The notes: generated from the letters alone by a model not told the origin. Numbered from the stretch's first letter, positions 53,653-62,869 are shown. The stretch: 64,000 nucleotides of DNA from Chryseobacterium polytrichastri (GCF_900142445.1 NZ_FRAV01000015.1:48552-112551), one strand, 5' to 3'. Made by a program: numbers and translations.

Positions 53653-53671
53653 TAACATAAAATTTATAGAA

Positions 53672-54553
53672 ATGGGAATTATTTTAAAGCCTATAGATGT
53701 TGTAGATGATATTTCTAAAGAAGAATTCTACGAAAAATATCTAAAGCCAAGGAGGCCCGTTGTCATAAAAAACATGGCAAAAAAGTGGCCCGCCTACCAA
53801 AAGTGGACGATGGATTATGTAAAGGAAGTGGTTGGAGATATTGAAGTGCCTCTTTATGACTCTAAAAAAGCCGATCCCGCAGCTCCTATTAATACACCTA
53901 CTACCAAAATGAAATTTGCAGATTATATAGACCTCATCCAAAGAGAGCCTACTGATCTTAGAATTTTCTTTTTTGATCCTATAAAACATGCTCCTCAACT
54001 GCTAGAAGAATATATAGCTCCTAAAGAATTGATGGGTGGTTTTTTAGATAAATATCCCGGAATGTTCTTCGGAGGAAAGGGTTCTGTAACTTTTTTACAT
54101 TTCGATATTGATTTAGCGCATATTTTCCATACTCATTTCAATGGAAGAAAACATGTCATGCTATTTGAAAATAAATGGAAAGAAAGATTATATCAACTTC
54201 CTTATGCAACATATGCCTTAGAAGATTACGACATTGAAAATCCTGATTTTGAGAAATATCCGGCTTTGGATGGTGTAGAAGGTATCGATTGCTACCTTGA
54301 GCATGGGGACACTTTATTTATGCCTACCGGTTGGTGGCACTGGATGAAATATCTGGATGGCAGCTTCTCTCTTTCGTTGAGAGCTTGGGATAAATCCTGG
54401 ACAGTAAAAGCAAATTCTTTATGGAATCTTACGGTTCAACGTAAGTTTGACGACATCATGAAATCCAATTTCAAAAAGAAATACATGGACTGGAAAGAAA
54501 AAGTAGCCATTAAACGAGCTGAAATTGCTTTAAAAAGAGGTTTACCCAAATAA
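53672..54553 (+). CDS. cupin-8 / JmjC-like Fe(II)/2-oxoglutarate oxygenase
   Basis: 293 aa, cytoplasmic. The iron ligands of a cupin-8 (JmjC-like) oxygenase are visible: His143 and Asp145 in FLHFDIDLAH and His223 in TGWWHWMKYL. RPVVIKNMAKKWPA near the start is the usual N-terminal motif of this family. Such enzymes hydroxylate proteins or RNA; the target is unknown. It stands alone between a promoter and a strong terminator. Confidence 0.88.
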   Translation: MGIILKPIDVVDDISKEEFYEKYLKPRRPVVIKNMAKKWPAYQKWTMDYVKEVVGDIEVPLYDSKKADPAAPINTPTTKMKFADYIDLIQREPTDLRIFFFDPIKHAPQLLEEYIAPKELMGGFLDKYPGMFFGGKGSVTFLHFDIDLAHIFHTHFNGRKHVMLFENKWKERLYQLPYATYALEDYDIENPDFEKYPALDGVEGIDCYLEHGDTLFMPTGWWHWMKYLDGSFSLSLRAWDKSWTVKANSLWNLTVQRKFDDIMKSNFKKKYMDWKEKVAIKRAEIALKRGLPK

Positions 54554-54556
54554 AAT

Positions 54557-54587
54557 AAAAAGACGTTTCGAGCTGAAACGTCTTTTT
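54557..54587 (+). terminator. intrinsic terminator of the cupin-8 gene
   Basis: AGACGTTTC (54561-54569) and GAAACGTCT (54575-54583) pair perfectly across a 5-base loop, extended by A/T pairs and followed by T; also usable from the - strand. Confidence 0.9.
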
Positions 54588-54606
54588 TTATTCCTAAAAA
54601 TTAAGT

Positions 54607-55395
54607 TTACTTTTTAATAATCTTATAGCTTTTTTCTGTTGATCCTTCTTTAATTTTCACCACATAATTTCCTGCAGACAAATCGCTCATCATAATTTTT
54701 GCAGTTCCTGAATTGGGCGCTATCTGTTTCTGAGCTCTTCCTGTCATATCATATATATTGATCTCATAAATTTTATTCTTGCTTTCAATAGTAAGAATAT
54801 CACCCACAGGATTGGGATAGATCGAAATGCTTTTATTATCAGCTGCTGCCTCTGATACCGCAAGCGTATTAGAAGAAACAACAAAATCATCAATCCCTAT
54901 AAACCAGATATCTGTAGTTGTAGAGTAGAAAGCAATATAAATGGTTTGCCCTACATAAGGTGTTAGATCATACGTATATTGTTGCCATGTTACCGGCGGT
55001 TTTACTGCGGATGCCAATGTAGTGGTAAAAGCCGCTACTGTAGGTGTTGTTGTAGAGATTTTCACGTCCACCATTTCTGCTAAACCAGCCCCTCTATTTC
55101 TCCCCCAAAAGGTTAATTTATCCGAAACACCTGCGGTAACAAGTATTGCAGGACTTATTGCATAATCGCTATGCGCATCACTTCCATATTCCAATCCTAA
55201 AAAATGGGATCCTGAATGGGGAGTATTAAAAGTACTGTCATAAGAAGTCCATGTTTTCCATGTACCGGTGTCTCCACCGTTAATGATCGTCCAATCTGCC
55301 GGTAGCGTAGCCGAATCAAAACTTTGGGAATACTGAGCAGAAATACCAAGAGGCCATACGCCTAACATCAATGCTAATCGATAAATATGTTTCAT
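54607..55395 (-). CDS. secreted protein with choice-of-anchor-J-like and T9SS domains
   Basis: 262 aa. Signal peptide to about residue 20 (LGISAQ). Residues about 22-170 form a jelly-roll-like adhesion domain (YSQSFDSATLPADWTIINGG, SHFLGLEYGSDAHSDYAISP, KLTFWGRN) of the cleaved-adhesin/choice-of-anchor J type. Residues about 185-262 are a T9SS type A sorting domain (ISIYPNPVGDILTIESK, NYVVKIKEG). It should be exported through the type IX system to the surface or medium; its ligand is unknown. Confidence 0.85.
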   Translation of the reverse strand: MKHIYRLALMLGVWPLGISAQYSQSFDSATLPADWTIINGGDTGTWKTWTSYDSTFNTPHSGSHFLGLEYGSDAHSDYAISPAILVTAGVSDKLTFWGRNRGAGLAEMVDVKISTTTPTVAAFTTTLASAVKPPVTWQQYTYDLTPYVGQTIYIAFYSTTTDIWFIGIDDFVVSSNTLAVSEAAADNKSISIYPNPVGDILTIESKNKIYEINIYDMTGRAQKQIAPNSGTAKIMMSDLSAGNYVVKIKEGSTEKSYKIIKK

Positions 55396-55473
55396 AATTA
55401 TTTGTTTTACACTAATTTAGTGAAAATTTTAAATCAAAACATATTTTAATACTATTAATTTAAACGACAACAG

Positions 55474-57201
55474 CTATTCGTTGATTCTATAAATAGGATA
55501 TTGTCTAAAGGTTCTGTTTTCAAAATAAGGAGAATGCTTATACACCCAATCTAGTTGTGCTTCTCCATCTTCTGAAAACTTTTTGTCAGACAGCTTTTTA
55601 GCTTCAAACTCATCTTTTAATCCTTTGCGATTCTTTAATAGTTCGAATGCGGTATCTTCAAAAATATACGCTGAATAATATTCTTTCTGAGCTAAAATTC
55701 CATCAAAAAAGTTCCAGTTGAAAAATGAGTCTACGGCTCCCGGTTCCAACGTTTCGATAAGGTATTTAATCCCCTCTTGATTGGTGGGAATTAAGAAATC
55801 TCCTTTGGAAAATTCAATGGTATTATTTACTGTGGTAACCTTTGTATCGTAATGAAGGTAATGCCCTTCATAAGGATTTTTAACGGTTTTAAAATCATCT
55901 ATTATATAAGATTCTACTGAAGTTGCGATATCCCGGGTAAGGGCTTCCATTATTATTCCGTTCCTGTTTAGTTCTTCAATCACTTTATATTGTGATTGAG
56001 GCACAACATAGTATTTCGGAATTTTGATAAAATTTATAGCAACGGCTGTCGTGAAGAGCTTTATTTTCTTTGTAAAAGGTTTGGTTCTGTCATAAAACAA
56101 TCTCGGCTTTCCGGAAATATCGCTTGGCTTATATTTTCCCTCATATCCTTTAAAATCCATCGTAGAATATTTCGTAGAATCTATTTTCCAACGAATTCCA
56201 TACTGTTTTCCTGCTTGGTATTGTTTTAAATTTTCAACCCGAAGTTCTTTTATCTTTTTATAGTCTTTATCTAAATTTTGAAGGTTGACCAACATATATT
56301 TATACGTTGCATCTACCCTTTTGTCATACGGCTTCAGCATATGGGTTTCGGGAACGGTTCCTAAAGAATTAAATAAAGTAGTATATCCCGTAGAATATCT
56401 CGGTGAATCCTCAAAAGAAGCAAAACCAACCTCCGGAACATCACCATGAATATTGACATACGGCGTGCTTTCATATCCTAATTTCTGTAGCTCCTGAAGG
56501 TTTTTAGCCTGATAATTATCGTAGAAATAATTTCCCAACACATTTCCCAATCGTTCTTTGAAAGTGGAGATGTACGTAAACGTATATTGATAATCTGCTC
56601 CGTTGCTTACATGATTATCAATAAAAACATCTGGTTTTAGCCATTGATAAATCTGCTGAAAGCTTCTCGCATTTTTTGAATCTGCTTTGATGAAGTCTCT
56701 ATTTAAATCATAATTTCTCGCATTTCCACGAAAACCATATTGCTCCGGTCCGTTTTGATTGGCTCTGGAAAACGAACCTCTGTTTAGCATTCCGCTAACA
56801 TTGTACGCTGAAATAGCGGCAATGATAAAATTCTGCGGTGTTTTTATTTTCTTGGTTGCCAAATCCCGCATCAACATCATCGTTGCATCAATTCCGTCCG
56901 GTTCTCCGGGATGAATTCCATTGTTCACGAATAAAATTGCTTTGTCCTTTCTTAATGTATTCAAGTCTTTTTCAGGAAACGGATTGTAAACCACCACATA
57001 GATTGGTTTTCCGTTATCGTCTTCTCCTTTTTTCAGATATTGAATGGTGCTAAAATTCTTTGATAAACTTTGATAATACACATTCATTTCGTCATACGTA
57101 ACGGTTTGATTTCCATTCCCTTTTTCAAAAGGTGTCTGAAATTGAGTTTGCGTAAAAAATAAAGATGAACTCAGGAAAAATAAGAGATATTGCAGTTTCA
57201 T
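55474..57201 (-). CDS. M14-family zinc metallopeptidase
   Basis: 575 aa with a signal peptide (to about residue 18). The zinc site of M14 carboxypeptidases is visible as NNGIHPGEPDG (HxxE at about residues 97-100) and IDNHVSNGADYQ; the catalytic Glu is likely in GTVPETHMLKPYDKR. Residues after about 330 form an accessory region without recognised motifs. It should act in the periplasm or outside on peptides. A - strand -7 box lies 20 bases before the ATG. Confidence 0.87.
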   Translation of the reverse strand: MKLQYLLFFLSSSLFFTQTQFQTPFEKGNGNQTVTYDEMNVYYQSLSKNFSTIQYLKKGEDDNGKPIYVVVYNPFPEKDLNTLRKDKAILFVNNGIHPGEPDGIDATMMLMRDLATKKIKTPQNFIIAAISAYNVSGMLNRGSFSRANQNGPEQYGFRGNARNYDLNRDFIKADSKNARSFQQIYQWLKPDVFIDNHVSNGADYQYTFTYISTFKERLGNVLGNYFYDNYQAKNLQELQKLGYESTPYVNIHGDVPEVGFASFEDSPRYSTGYTTLFNSLGTVPETHMLKPYDKRVDATYKYMLVNLQNLDKDYKKIKELRVENLKQYQAGKQYGIRWKIDSTKYSTMDFKGYEGKYKPSDISGKPRLFYDRTKPFTKKIKLFTTAVAINFIKIPKYYVVPQSQYKVIEELNRNGIIMEALTRDIATSVESYIIDDFKTVKNPYEGHYLHYDTKVTTVNNTIEFSKGDFLIPTNQEGIKYLIETLEPGAVDSFFNWNFFDGILAQKEYYSAYIFEDTAFELLKNRKGLKDEFEAKKLSDKKFSEDGEAQLDWVYKHSPYFENRTFRQYPIYRINE

Positions 57202-57221
57202 TGAAGTGATATTTCAGGTTT

Positions 57222-57229
57222 CAAAATTA
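57222..57229 (-). promoter_or_regulatory. -7 promoter box for the M14 peptidase
   Basis: On - it reads TAATTTTG (TAnnTTTG), 21 bases upstream of the ATG at 57201. Confidence 0.45.
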
Positions 57230-57260
57230 CTGAAAATAAATCTTTAAAATTTAGTTTTTG

Positions 57261-57424
57261 GTTAAGCGCAAAGACGCAATTTTTTTACAATTCAATATGT
57301 TTTAAGACGCAAAGATTTTATCTTCGATAAAATTTATACCCGTAAACTTGATGAAAATCTTCGATTTTCTTGCGCCTTAAATCAAAATATACTTAACAAT
57401 CTTTGCTCCTCTGCGTTTATCCAA
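57261..57424. repeat. palindromic intergenic repeat, copy B
   Basis: About 160 bases with the same plan as copy A: an edge with GCGCAAAGACGC, hairpin ATTTTATC/GATAAAAT (57315-57333), hairpin GAAAATC/GATTTTC (57353-57369), then CTTGCGCCTTAA. Both stems are identical to copy A while loops differ (TCC to TTC, TTT to TTC), implying that the folded form is what is kept. It fills the gap before the ADP-ribose gene set's last gene. Confidence 0.85.
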
Positions 57425-57427
57425 CTT

Positions 57428-58159
57428 TTAATTATTCCTTCCTTTTTCATTTGGATACAATGACGGAAGCGAGTCGCTTTGCCAGAATTCTTTGGTATTA
57501 ACATCCATAATAGATAAAGCTCCAGTGAAAGCAGCACCTGTATCGAGATTCCAGACGTTGACCTTGTTGACGGGATGTTTCATCCCTAAATATAATGTTG
57601 GGGTATGACCGATGAAGATTTCATTGTATAAAAGCAGTCTTTTTGGATATAATTCTGAATCTTTCGACAGCTTTTTATCCATTGCAACAGCAGTTTCCCA
57701 CAACGTCCTGTCCCAACGATAATTGCTGGAATACACTTCCTTTTCAGGACCGTGCATCGAAGAATAACCGGCATGAATAAACAAGCGGTTTTCTTCGTCT
57801 ACATAATAATTTTTCATTCGTTGAAAAAATTCCAGATGCAGATTCAAATCTTCTACAGCATAATCAGCATAACTTTCAACCGTGCTTTTTCCTCCGTTGG
57901 ATAGCCAAACATTTGGCGCATCACCTAAAGAAATCCAGTCTTCAGTCCATGCATCATGATTTCCCTTAATAAAAATACATTCTTGTTTTTGGGAAAGTTC
58001 CATTAAAAACTGAATGATTTGGGAAGACTCACTCCAACCATCAACGTAATCTCCGAGGAAAATTAAGGTGTCGTTTTTAGTTACATTCGCTCGTTCTAAA
58101 ACTTGTTTCAAAGCTCTAAATCCTCCGTGAATGTCTCCTATTGCTAATGTTCTTTTCAT
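57428..58159 (-). CDS. calcineurin-like metallophosphoesterase
   Basis: 243 aa from ATG 58159 (MKRTLAIGDIHGG); the frame reads further upstream but only as kptA's shadow. Dimetal motifs are GDIHG, FLGDYVDGW, KGNHD, and a late GHTPT with HAGY. It is of the ApaH/PPP phosphatase type, which can cut dinucleoside polyphosphates or remove phosphates from proteins or RNA ends. Its ATG overlaps the kptA stop (TAATG), so it belongs to the ADP-ribose operon as last gene. Confidence 0.9.
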   Translation of the reverse strand: MKRTLAIGDIHGGFRALKQVLERANVTKNDTLIFLGDYVDGWSESSQIIQFLMELSQKQECIFIKGNHDAWTEDWISLGDAPNVWLSNGGKSTVESYADYAVEDLNLHLEFFQRMKNYYVDEENRLFIHAGYSSMHGPEKEVYSSNYRWDRTLWETAVAMDKKLSKDSELYPKRLLLYNEIFIGHTPTLYLGMKHPVNKVNVWNLDTGAAFTGALSIMDVNTKEFWQSDSLPSLYPNEKGRNN

Positions 58160-58704
58160 TATGTTGAAATGTATTTTGGATCTACATGATCCGTCAACCA
58201 AACTTCGTTGTCCGAAAAATAAAATTCGATGCCGTCTTCGAACATTTTTTGTGTTCTGATCGTTAGAATAATTGGTTTTCCATGACGCATTCCAACATTA
58301 GTTGCGGTTTCTTTATCTTGACTTAAATGAACGTGTTGTCGATCTCTTTTTTCTATTCCTTTTTCTAGAATAGATTCAATATTACTTTGAGCCGTTCCGT
58401 GGTATAAAAATTCCGGCGGTTGCTGTGGAATTAAAGCCAAATTGATATCAATTGAATGCCCCTGACTGGCTCTGATTCTTGTTTTATCTCCATTAAAAGC
58501 AAATCGTTTTTTAGCGTTGGTCTGAACAATTTCATCTAATTCTTCAAAGGTAAAGCCTTCATAAGAATCTCTTTTTGATTTTGTGATTAATTCATCCACA
58601 TTTGCCCATCCATTTTCATCTAAATTTAAATTAATGATTTCGGGATGGTGTCTGAGAACGTAACTCAGAAATTTGCTCTTGCCTTTATTTTGTTTTTCAT
58701 TCAT
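58159..58704 (-). CDS. kptA: RNA 2'-phosphotransferase (KptA/Tpt1 family)
   Basis: 181 aa. KptA/Tpt1 removes an internal RNA 2'-phosphate using NAD+, giving ADP-ribose 1'',2''-cyclic phosphate. Family motifs are FLSYVLRHHPEIINLNLDENGWANVDELI near the start (split here: LSYVLRHHPE and NGWANVDEL), RASQGHSI, YHGTA, QHVHLSQDKETA and the end DNEVWLTDHV. It overlaps the upstream hydrolase gene by four bases and the phosphoesterase by one. Its product would be handled by the macrodomain proteins encoded upstream. Confidence 0.92.
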   Translation of the reverse strand: MNEKQNKGKSKFLSYVLRHHPEIINLNLDENGWANVDELITKSKRDSYEGFTFEELDEIVQTNAKKRFAFNGDKTRIRASQGHSIDINLALIPQQPPEFLYHGTAQSNIESILEKGIEKRDRQHVHLSQDKETATNVGMRHGKPIILTIRTQKMFEDGIEFYFSDNEVWLTDHVDPKYIST

Positions 58705-59651
58705 GGTTTTTGTTTTATTAATTTGTTTGCTAATTTTTCACACAAAATCTCAATATCCACTTTCCTCACCAAGTCAGAAATCCATTCTTCAGGAATATTT
58801 TCAAAACCATAATAAATTCCTGCGATTCCACCCGTGATGGCTCCGGTTGTGTCTGTATCTTCTCCTAAGTTGACGGCTTTCAACACCGCTTCAGAATAAC
58901 TTTCTGAGTTTAGAAAACACCATAATGAGGCTTCTAAACTGTGAAGAACGTAGCCGCTTGAACTTATTTTGTCCTCATTGTATTCAAAAATATTGTTATT
59001 TAAGATTCTGTCAAACTTATCCATTTCACCTTGAGAACAAATTGGATTATTATCTAGAAAATATTTTACTGTTGATTTCATTTTCTGATATCCTTCAAAT
59101 TTGTCTGCTCCATTTAAAATTTCTAATAAAAACTCCAAATACATGAAGCAAGAAATTACAGAACGAATATGGGCGTGAGTGATTGAAGAGACATCTTTAA
59201 CTTTATCAAAATGTTGTTCGATTGGAAGTTCTTTTATGTAAAATAATAATGGTAAAATTCTCATTAAAGAACCGTTACCATTATCAAACTCACTTGTTCC
59301 TCCACATAATTGAGGAGCATATCCTTTACTTATCTTGTTTATGGCTTGTCTTGTAGCAATTCCAATATCAAAAACTCTTCCATGAGGTGTCCAAATTTCT
59401 GCATTATACCATTGCAAAAATTTTGTTGCCATATCTTCCAAATCATATCCTTTACAAAGGCTTTCAGCCAGACATAAAGCTAAAGAACTATCGTCACTCC
59501 ATGTTCCGGCAGGTTGACGATGAGTTCCTAAAGCTCTCATTTTTGTAACGGGTGAACGTTTCAATTGTTCTCGACTTCTGAATTCCACCGGAACACCCAA
59601 CGCATCACCAATACAAACTCCGAAAATTCCGGCTTTTACTACATTTTCCAT
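58701..59651 (-). CDS. ADP-ribosylglycohydrolase family protein
   Basis: 316 aa all-helical DraG/ARH-type hydrolase that removes ADP-ribose from modified residues. The dimetal ligands are visible: GDALGVPVEF and WSDDSSLAL (in place of the usual TDDT) near the start, and LGEDTDTTGAITGGIAG near the end. No substrate is evident from sequence. Its start overlaps the sirtuin stop (TAATG), and its end overlaps kptA by four bases, so it is translationally coupled to both. Confidence 0.92.
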   Translation of the reverse strand: MENVVKAGIFGVCIGDALGVPVEFRSREQLKRSPVTKMRALGTHRQPAGTWSDDSSLALCLAESLCKGYDLEDMATKFLQWYNAEIWTPHGRVFDIGIATRQAINKISKGYAPQLCGGTSEFDNGNGSLMRILPLLFYIKELPIEQHFDKVKDVSSITHAHIRSVISCFMYLEFLLEILNGADKFEGYQKMKSTVKYFLDNNPICSQGEMDKFDRILNNNIFEYNEDKISSSGYVLHSLEASLWCFLNSESYSEAVLKAVNLGEDTDTTGAITGGIAGIYYGFENIPEEWISDLVRKVDIEILCEKLANKLIKQKP

Positions 59652-60337
59652 TAGGCAAGATTGATAAGTTTATCGAACAATAGCTTCATTCCTCTTGTTG
59701 CGGTTTCTTTCATGACAACCGCTCTTTGCCCGTATCCAAAGCCTGTTTCGTTGGGATTGATCACAATCAACAGACAATCATCTTTAATCTCGTGGATCAA
59801 ACCTGCTGCAGGATATACTTGCAGAAAAGTTCCGATTACTAAGAAAATATCTGCCTGTTTTGCTTTTTCTGTCGCTTCTTTCATTAAAGGAACATCTTCT
59901 CCGAACCAAACGATGAAAGGTCTCAATTGCGCTCCATCTTCTGCTTTGTCTCCGATCTTGATATCTTCTTTTTGTTCGTAAATCAAGCCTTTGTTATTGC
60001 ATGAACAAGATTTTAACAATTCTCCGTGGATGTGAAGGATATTTGTCGATCCCGCTCTTTCATGCAGATCGTCGATATTCTGAGTAATAATTTCTACCTC
60101 AAAATATTTTTCTAAATCTGCTATTATTTTGTGTGCATCGTTAGGCTCAACTTCATGGATCTGGCGACGTCTTTGGTTATAGAATTCCAATACCAATTCT
60201 CTGTCTTTTCTCCATCCTTCAGGACTTGCCACATCCGTCACATTATGATTTTCCCAAAGACCATCTCCGTCTCTGAATGTTTTTATTCCGCTTTCGGCAC
60301 TGATTCCGGCACCGCTCAATATGGTTAATTTTTTCAT
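59651..60337 (-). CDS. Sir2-family NAD-dependent protein deacylase
   Basis: 228 aa sirtuin. NAD-binding GAGISAESGIKTFRD, TQNIDDLHERAG and the catalytic HIHGEL are present. FYNQRRRQ shows the Tyr-x-x-Arg pair that in class III sirtuins (CobB, SIRT5) binds succinyl or malonyl lysine. Only one Cys pair (CSC) is seen where many sirtuins have four zinc cysteines. It makes O-acyl-ADP-ribose, which a macrodomain protein encoded next door can hydrolyse. The upstream gap of 113 bases holds a 9-base tandem repeat. Confidence 0.92.
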   Translation of the reverse strand: MKKLTILSGAGISAESGIKTFRDGDGLWENHNVTDVASPEGWRKDRELVLEFYNQRRRQIHEVEPNDAHKIIADLEKYFEVEIITQNIDDLHERAGSTNILHIHGELLKSCSCNNKGLIYEQKEDIKIGDKAEDGAQLRPFIVWFGEDVPLMKEATEKAKQADIFLVIGTFLQVYPAAGLIHEIKDDCLLIVINPNETGFGYGQRAVVMKETATRGMKLLFDKLINLA

Positions 60338-60363
60338 TTGTTTAATCTTAATTTAATTCTCTC

Positions 60364-60390
60364 GCAGATTTAGCAAATTATGCAGATTTT
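60364..60390. repeat. 9-base imperfect tandem repeat
   Basis: GCAGATTTA, GCAAATTAT and GCAGATTTT stand in tandem in the gap before the sirtuin gene. I know similar CGCAGATTTAGCAGATT strings as scattered intergenic repeats in Flavobacteriia. Confidence 0.55.
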
Positions 60391-60450
60391 TCACTTTAAT
60401 ATTATTTGCAAAATCAGACTAAACTACGAGATCGTTCTTAATCAGAACAC

Positions 60451-60966
60451 TTAATCTCTTTCTAATAATTTTTTATAAAGCTCCTCATTTTCCTCATCAA
60501 AGCACACAAAAATAACTTTCTCAATAACCTCTGATTCAAAATTCTTTACTTCCTGAATGGCAATTTTAGCCGCCAATTCTTTTGGAAATCTATAAACTCC
60601 TGTACTGATGTTTGGGAAAGCAATGGTTTTCACTTCAAGACTTTCAGCCAACTTTAAAGAATTTCTATAACAGTTTGCCAAAAGTTGTGACTCTTTTTCT
60701 TCATCATTATTCCACACCGGACCGACTGTATGAATCACATATTTTGCAGAAAGATTTCCGGCTGTTGTTACTACCGCCTCTCCCGTTTTGCACTTCCCTT
60801 GTCGATTTCTGATTTGCCTGCATTCTTCCAAAATTTCCGAACCTCCTGCACGATGAATCGCTCCATCAACCCCGCCTCCACCCAATAAAGATGAATTGGC
60901 TGCATTGACAATGGCGTCTGATTTTATTTTGGTGATATCTCCTTTTGTTAATTCAATTTTCATCAT
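60451..60966 (-). CDS. macrodomain protein, O-acetyl-ADP-ribose deacetylase type
   Basis: 171 aa macrodomain of the MacroD/YmdB type. The ADP-ribose site is visible as [22 protein letters not shown], and [16 protein letters not shown] sequence reads [11 protein letters not shown] near residue 122. These proteins deacetylate O-acetyl-ADP-ribose made by sirtuins and remove mono-ADP-ribose from acidic residues. The sirtuin gene follows it. The start may be ATG 60966 or the next codon at 60963. Confidence 0.93.
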   Translation of the reverse strand: MMKIELTKGDITKIKSDAIVNAANSSLLGGGGVDGAIHRAGGSEILEECRQIRNRQGKCKTGEAVVTTAGNLSAKYVIHTVGPVWNNDEEKESQLLANCYRNSLKLAESLEVKTIAFPNISTGVYRFPKELAAKIAIQEVKNFESEVIEKVIFVCFDEENEELYKKLLERD

Positions 60967-60973
60967 TCTAGTT

Positions 60974-61609
60974 TTAAGTTAATCTTAATTTTTTATTTAA
61001 ATTCTCATCATCAAATAACAAAGGTTTTTCTTCAGGAAGCATTAAATTATCTAATTTATCATTCAATACAAATTGATATTGTTCTTTCACAAAATCTGAA
61101 ATATTTTCAATCAGAATAATATCTTCTTTAGCAAAAGATCTGGTAAATTCATCTCTTAAACCAATTTGAATTGCTCTTCTTTCTAATTTTCCCCCAAAAG
61201 GATCATGGTCCGGATCCCATTGCAATCTCACAGAAGATTCTTTTATCTGATCTTGCCACTCTTCTCTGGAAATTTCCAATCTGTCATTGTACGAAGAATA
61301 GACTGCATTTTCTAAATATCTTTTGAAAGCATCCTTTTTTAGATGGATCGCCAAAACATATTCCTGTCCTTCTTTTGTTCCCCATCCGCTTCGATACATC
61401 ATCCAAAGAAAATTGGGTTTTATCCAAGTCATTCTTTCTAAGCTGAATTCACCACCAAAATATTGATTTTTAACAGCAAATTCACCAATACTTTTTTTAT
61501 AAGACTGATAGACAACAATTTTTTCATCATCATATTGTGCCATGATGTGATGTCCTTTTTGGGGCCATTCTTCTATTTGCTCTTTATATTCTTTTAATTT
61601 GAGGTCCAT
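60974..61609 (-). CDS. DUF4291 family protein
   Basis: 211 aa, soluble. Features fitting DUF4291 are [54 protein letters not shown] and [11 protein letters not shown]. The family has no demonstrated activity that I know. Conserved Arg, His and Asp in the core, and its constant company with NAD/ADP-ribose genes here, point to action on ADP-ribosylated molecules. Its ATG overlaps the stop of the upstream gene (TAATG). Confidence 0.85.
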   Translation of the reverse strand: MDLKLKEYKEQIEEWPQKGHHIMAQYDDEKIVVYQSYKKSIGEFAVKNQYFGGEFSLERMTWIKPNFLWMMYRSGWGTKEGQEYVLAIHLKKDAFKRYLENAVYSSYNDRLEISREEWQDQIKESSVRLQWDPDHDPFGGKLERRAIQIGLRDEFTRSFAKEDIILIENISDFVKEQYQFVLNDKLDNLMLPEEKPLLFDDENLNKKLRLT

Positions 61610-62838
61610 TATATTTCTTCAAACGGTTTTATCATTTCTTCTTTCTTGGTCAGAACTGCAAAAACCACTCTTTTAAATTTATTTTTATACTTTCCGTGAA
61701 GGTATTTCTTGAATAGTTCAGCAATTTCTTTCGGATCATTTTTAAAAACTCCACAACCCCAAGCTCCTAAAATCAATGTTTCATTTCCTTGATGTAAAGC
61801 CAACGCCAGCATTTTATCCATTCTCATATCCATTGCTGCGAAAATTTCATTCGATCTTTCTGGTTCCTGTCGCTTGACAACTCCTGCATTTACAGCCGGA
61901 GACGTGATAAAATTACACAAAACAGGTTTTGGCAATAATTCTCCTTTATCTTTCCTGAAAACAGGAACTTTCGGACTGTAAATCATCATATCTGTGTAAA
62001 AACAAGATTCCATGGCACGGTGAACGGTGTAATAATCCCAAGCCTGAAGTTGAGTTTCATACAAAGCTGAAGTTCTTGCCAGGCTTTCTTCCTGCGCTTC
62101 CGCTCCATTGATAAAACCTCCTCCCGGATTTTTTGCAGAGGCGAAATTCAGGCACATGATTTTCTGCTGATCTTCTTCTTCGCTTAACTTTAAAATTGCT
62201 TTTAAAGAACTACAATTCCAAACTTCAAATGTTGTTTCAAAATCTATTTTCGGAAGTTCATTATTTACGAGTTCCGAAAGCTCTTCTGATAAAAACAAAA
62301 CGGTTCCTTTCTTAGAGATTTCCAGTTCGTTTTCTATATTTATTTTTTCGTTGTTTTGGTTTATATAATATTTCTTGGCTAAGATGTCTAGCGTATCTTT
62401 TGCCATTCCTTTATTTGTCATGGTTAGTTTTTTTATATTTAACATCAGGCTTTCTAATTCAGTATTTTCAGAGTCTTTAAATTGATTTCCTATAAATACT
62501 TTTATCACTTCAATATTTCCAACAATCGCCTGATTGAATGTTTCTAATTTTTCTGATGGAACCCATAATTCATTATGATTTCTGGCTCCGACATTTTGTG
62601 CAGGATATTTATTTGCTTCCTCATATAACACTTCAAATTTGGTTACAAAACCGAGATAGTTTCCTGCTTCATCTCTGGTATTCCATTTTTCTGCAATTTC
62701 TGATGCGTAGTCTTCATCTAAAACCGGATAAAAAATAGGTTGCCATTCCAATCTTGGAGGAAATTTTTTGAAATCACTTTCTAAAATTAACATCATTTCC
62801 CTTTCTCCGACTGGTCTGTAAAGTGTTGTTGTTTTCAT
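61609..62838 (-). CDS. TIGR02452 PARG-like protein with an extra N-terminal domain
   Basis: 409 aa, two domains. Residues about 1-120 (TLYRPVGEREMMLILES, FPPRLEWQPIFYPVLDEDYA, HNELWVPSEKLETFN) match what is annotated as an ADP-ribosylation/crystallin J1-like domain in other bacteria, usually a stand-alone protein. Residues about 135-409 are the TIGR02452 family, a microbial poly(ADP-ribose) glycohydrolase-like macrodomain: NFASAKNPGGGFINGAEAQEESLAR is split here as NFASAKNPGGGF and AQEESLARTSALY, with LILGAWGCGVFKNDP near the end. It probably hydrolyses ADP-ribose linkages. The fusion suggests paired activities. Confidence 0.86.
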   Translation of the reverse strand: MKTTTLYRPVGEREMMLILESDFKKFPPRLEWQPIFYPVLDEDYASEIAEKWNTRDEAGNYLGFVTKFEVLYEEANKYPAQNVGARNHNELWVPSEKLETFNQAIVGNIEVIKVFIGNQFKDSENTELESLMLNIKKLTMTNKGMAKDTLDILAKKYYINQNNEKINIENELEISKKGTVLFLSEELSELVNNELPKIDFETTFEVWNCSSLKAILKLSEEEDQQKIMCLNFASAKNPGGGFINGAEAQEESLARTSALYETQLQAWDYYTVHRAMESCFYTDMMIYSPKVPVFRKDKGELLPKPVLCNFITSPAVNAGVVKRQEPERSNEIFAAMDMRMDKMLALALHQGNETLILGAWGCGVFKNDPKEIAELFKKYLHGKYKNKFKRVVFAVLTKKEEMIKPFEEI

Positions 62839-62869
62839 GGTTCTTGTTTTTACTCAATTTGAATGTCCT

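Larger units (their letters stand above)
53003..53671. other. 669-base AT-rich region with an orphan terminator
   Basis: No credible gene is found. Features are a - strand -7 box CAAACATA (53101-53108) for the receptor gene, a strong + strand terminator hairpin at 53324-53356 with no gene before it, and the cupin gene's -7 box at 53645-53652. A small RNA ending at the hairpin is possible. Confidence 0.6.

Noticed and set aside
60364..60390. CRISPR-like array
   Set aside because: Units are 9 bases, adjacent without spacers and imperfect, and there are no cas genes in the window.
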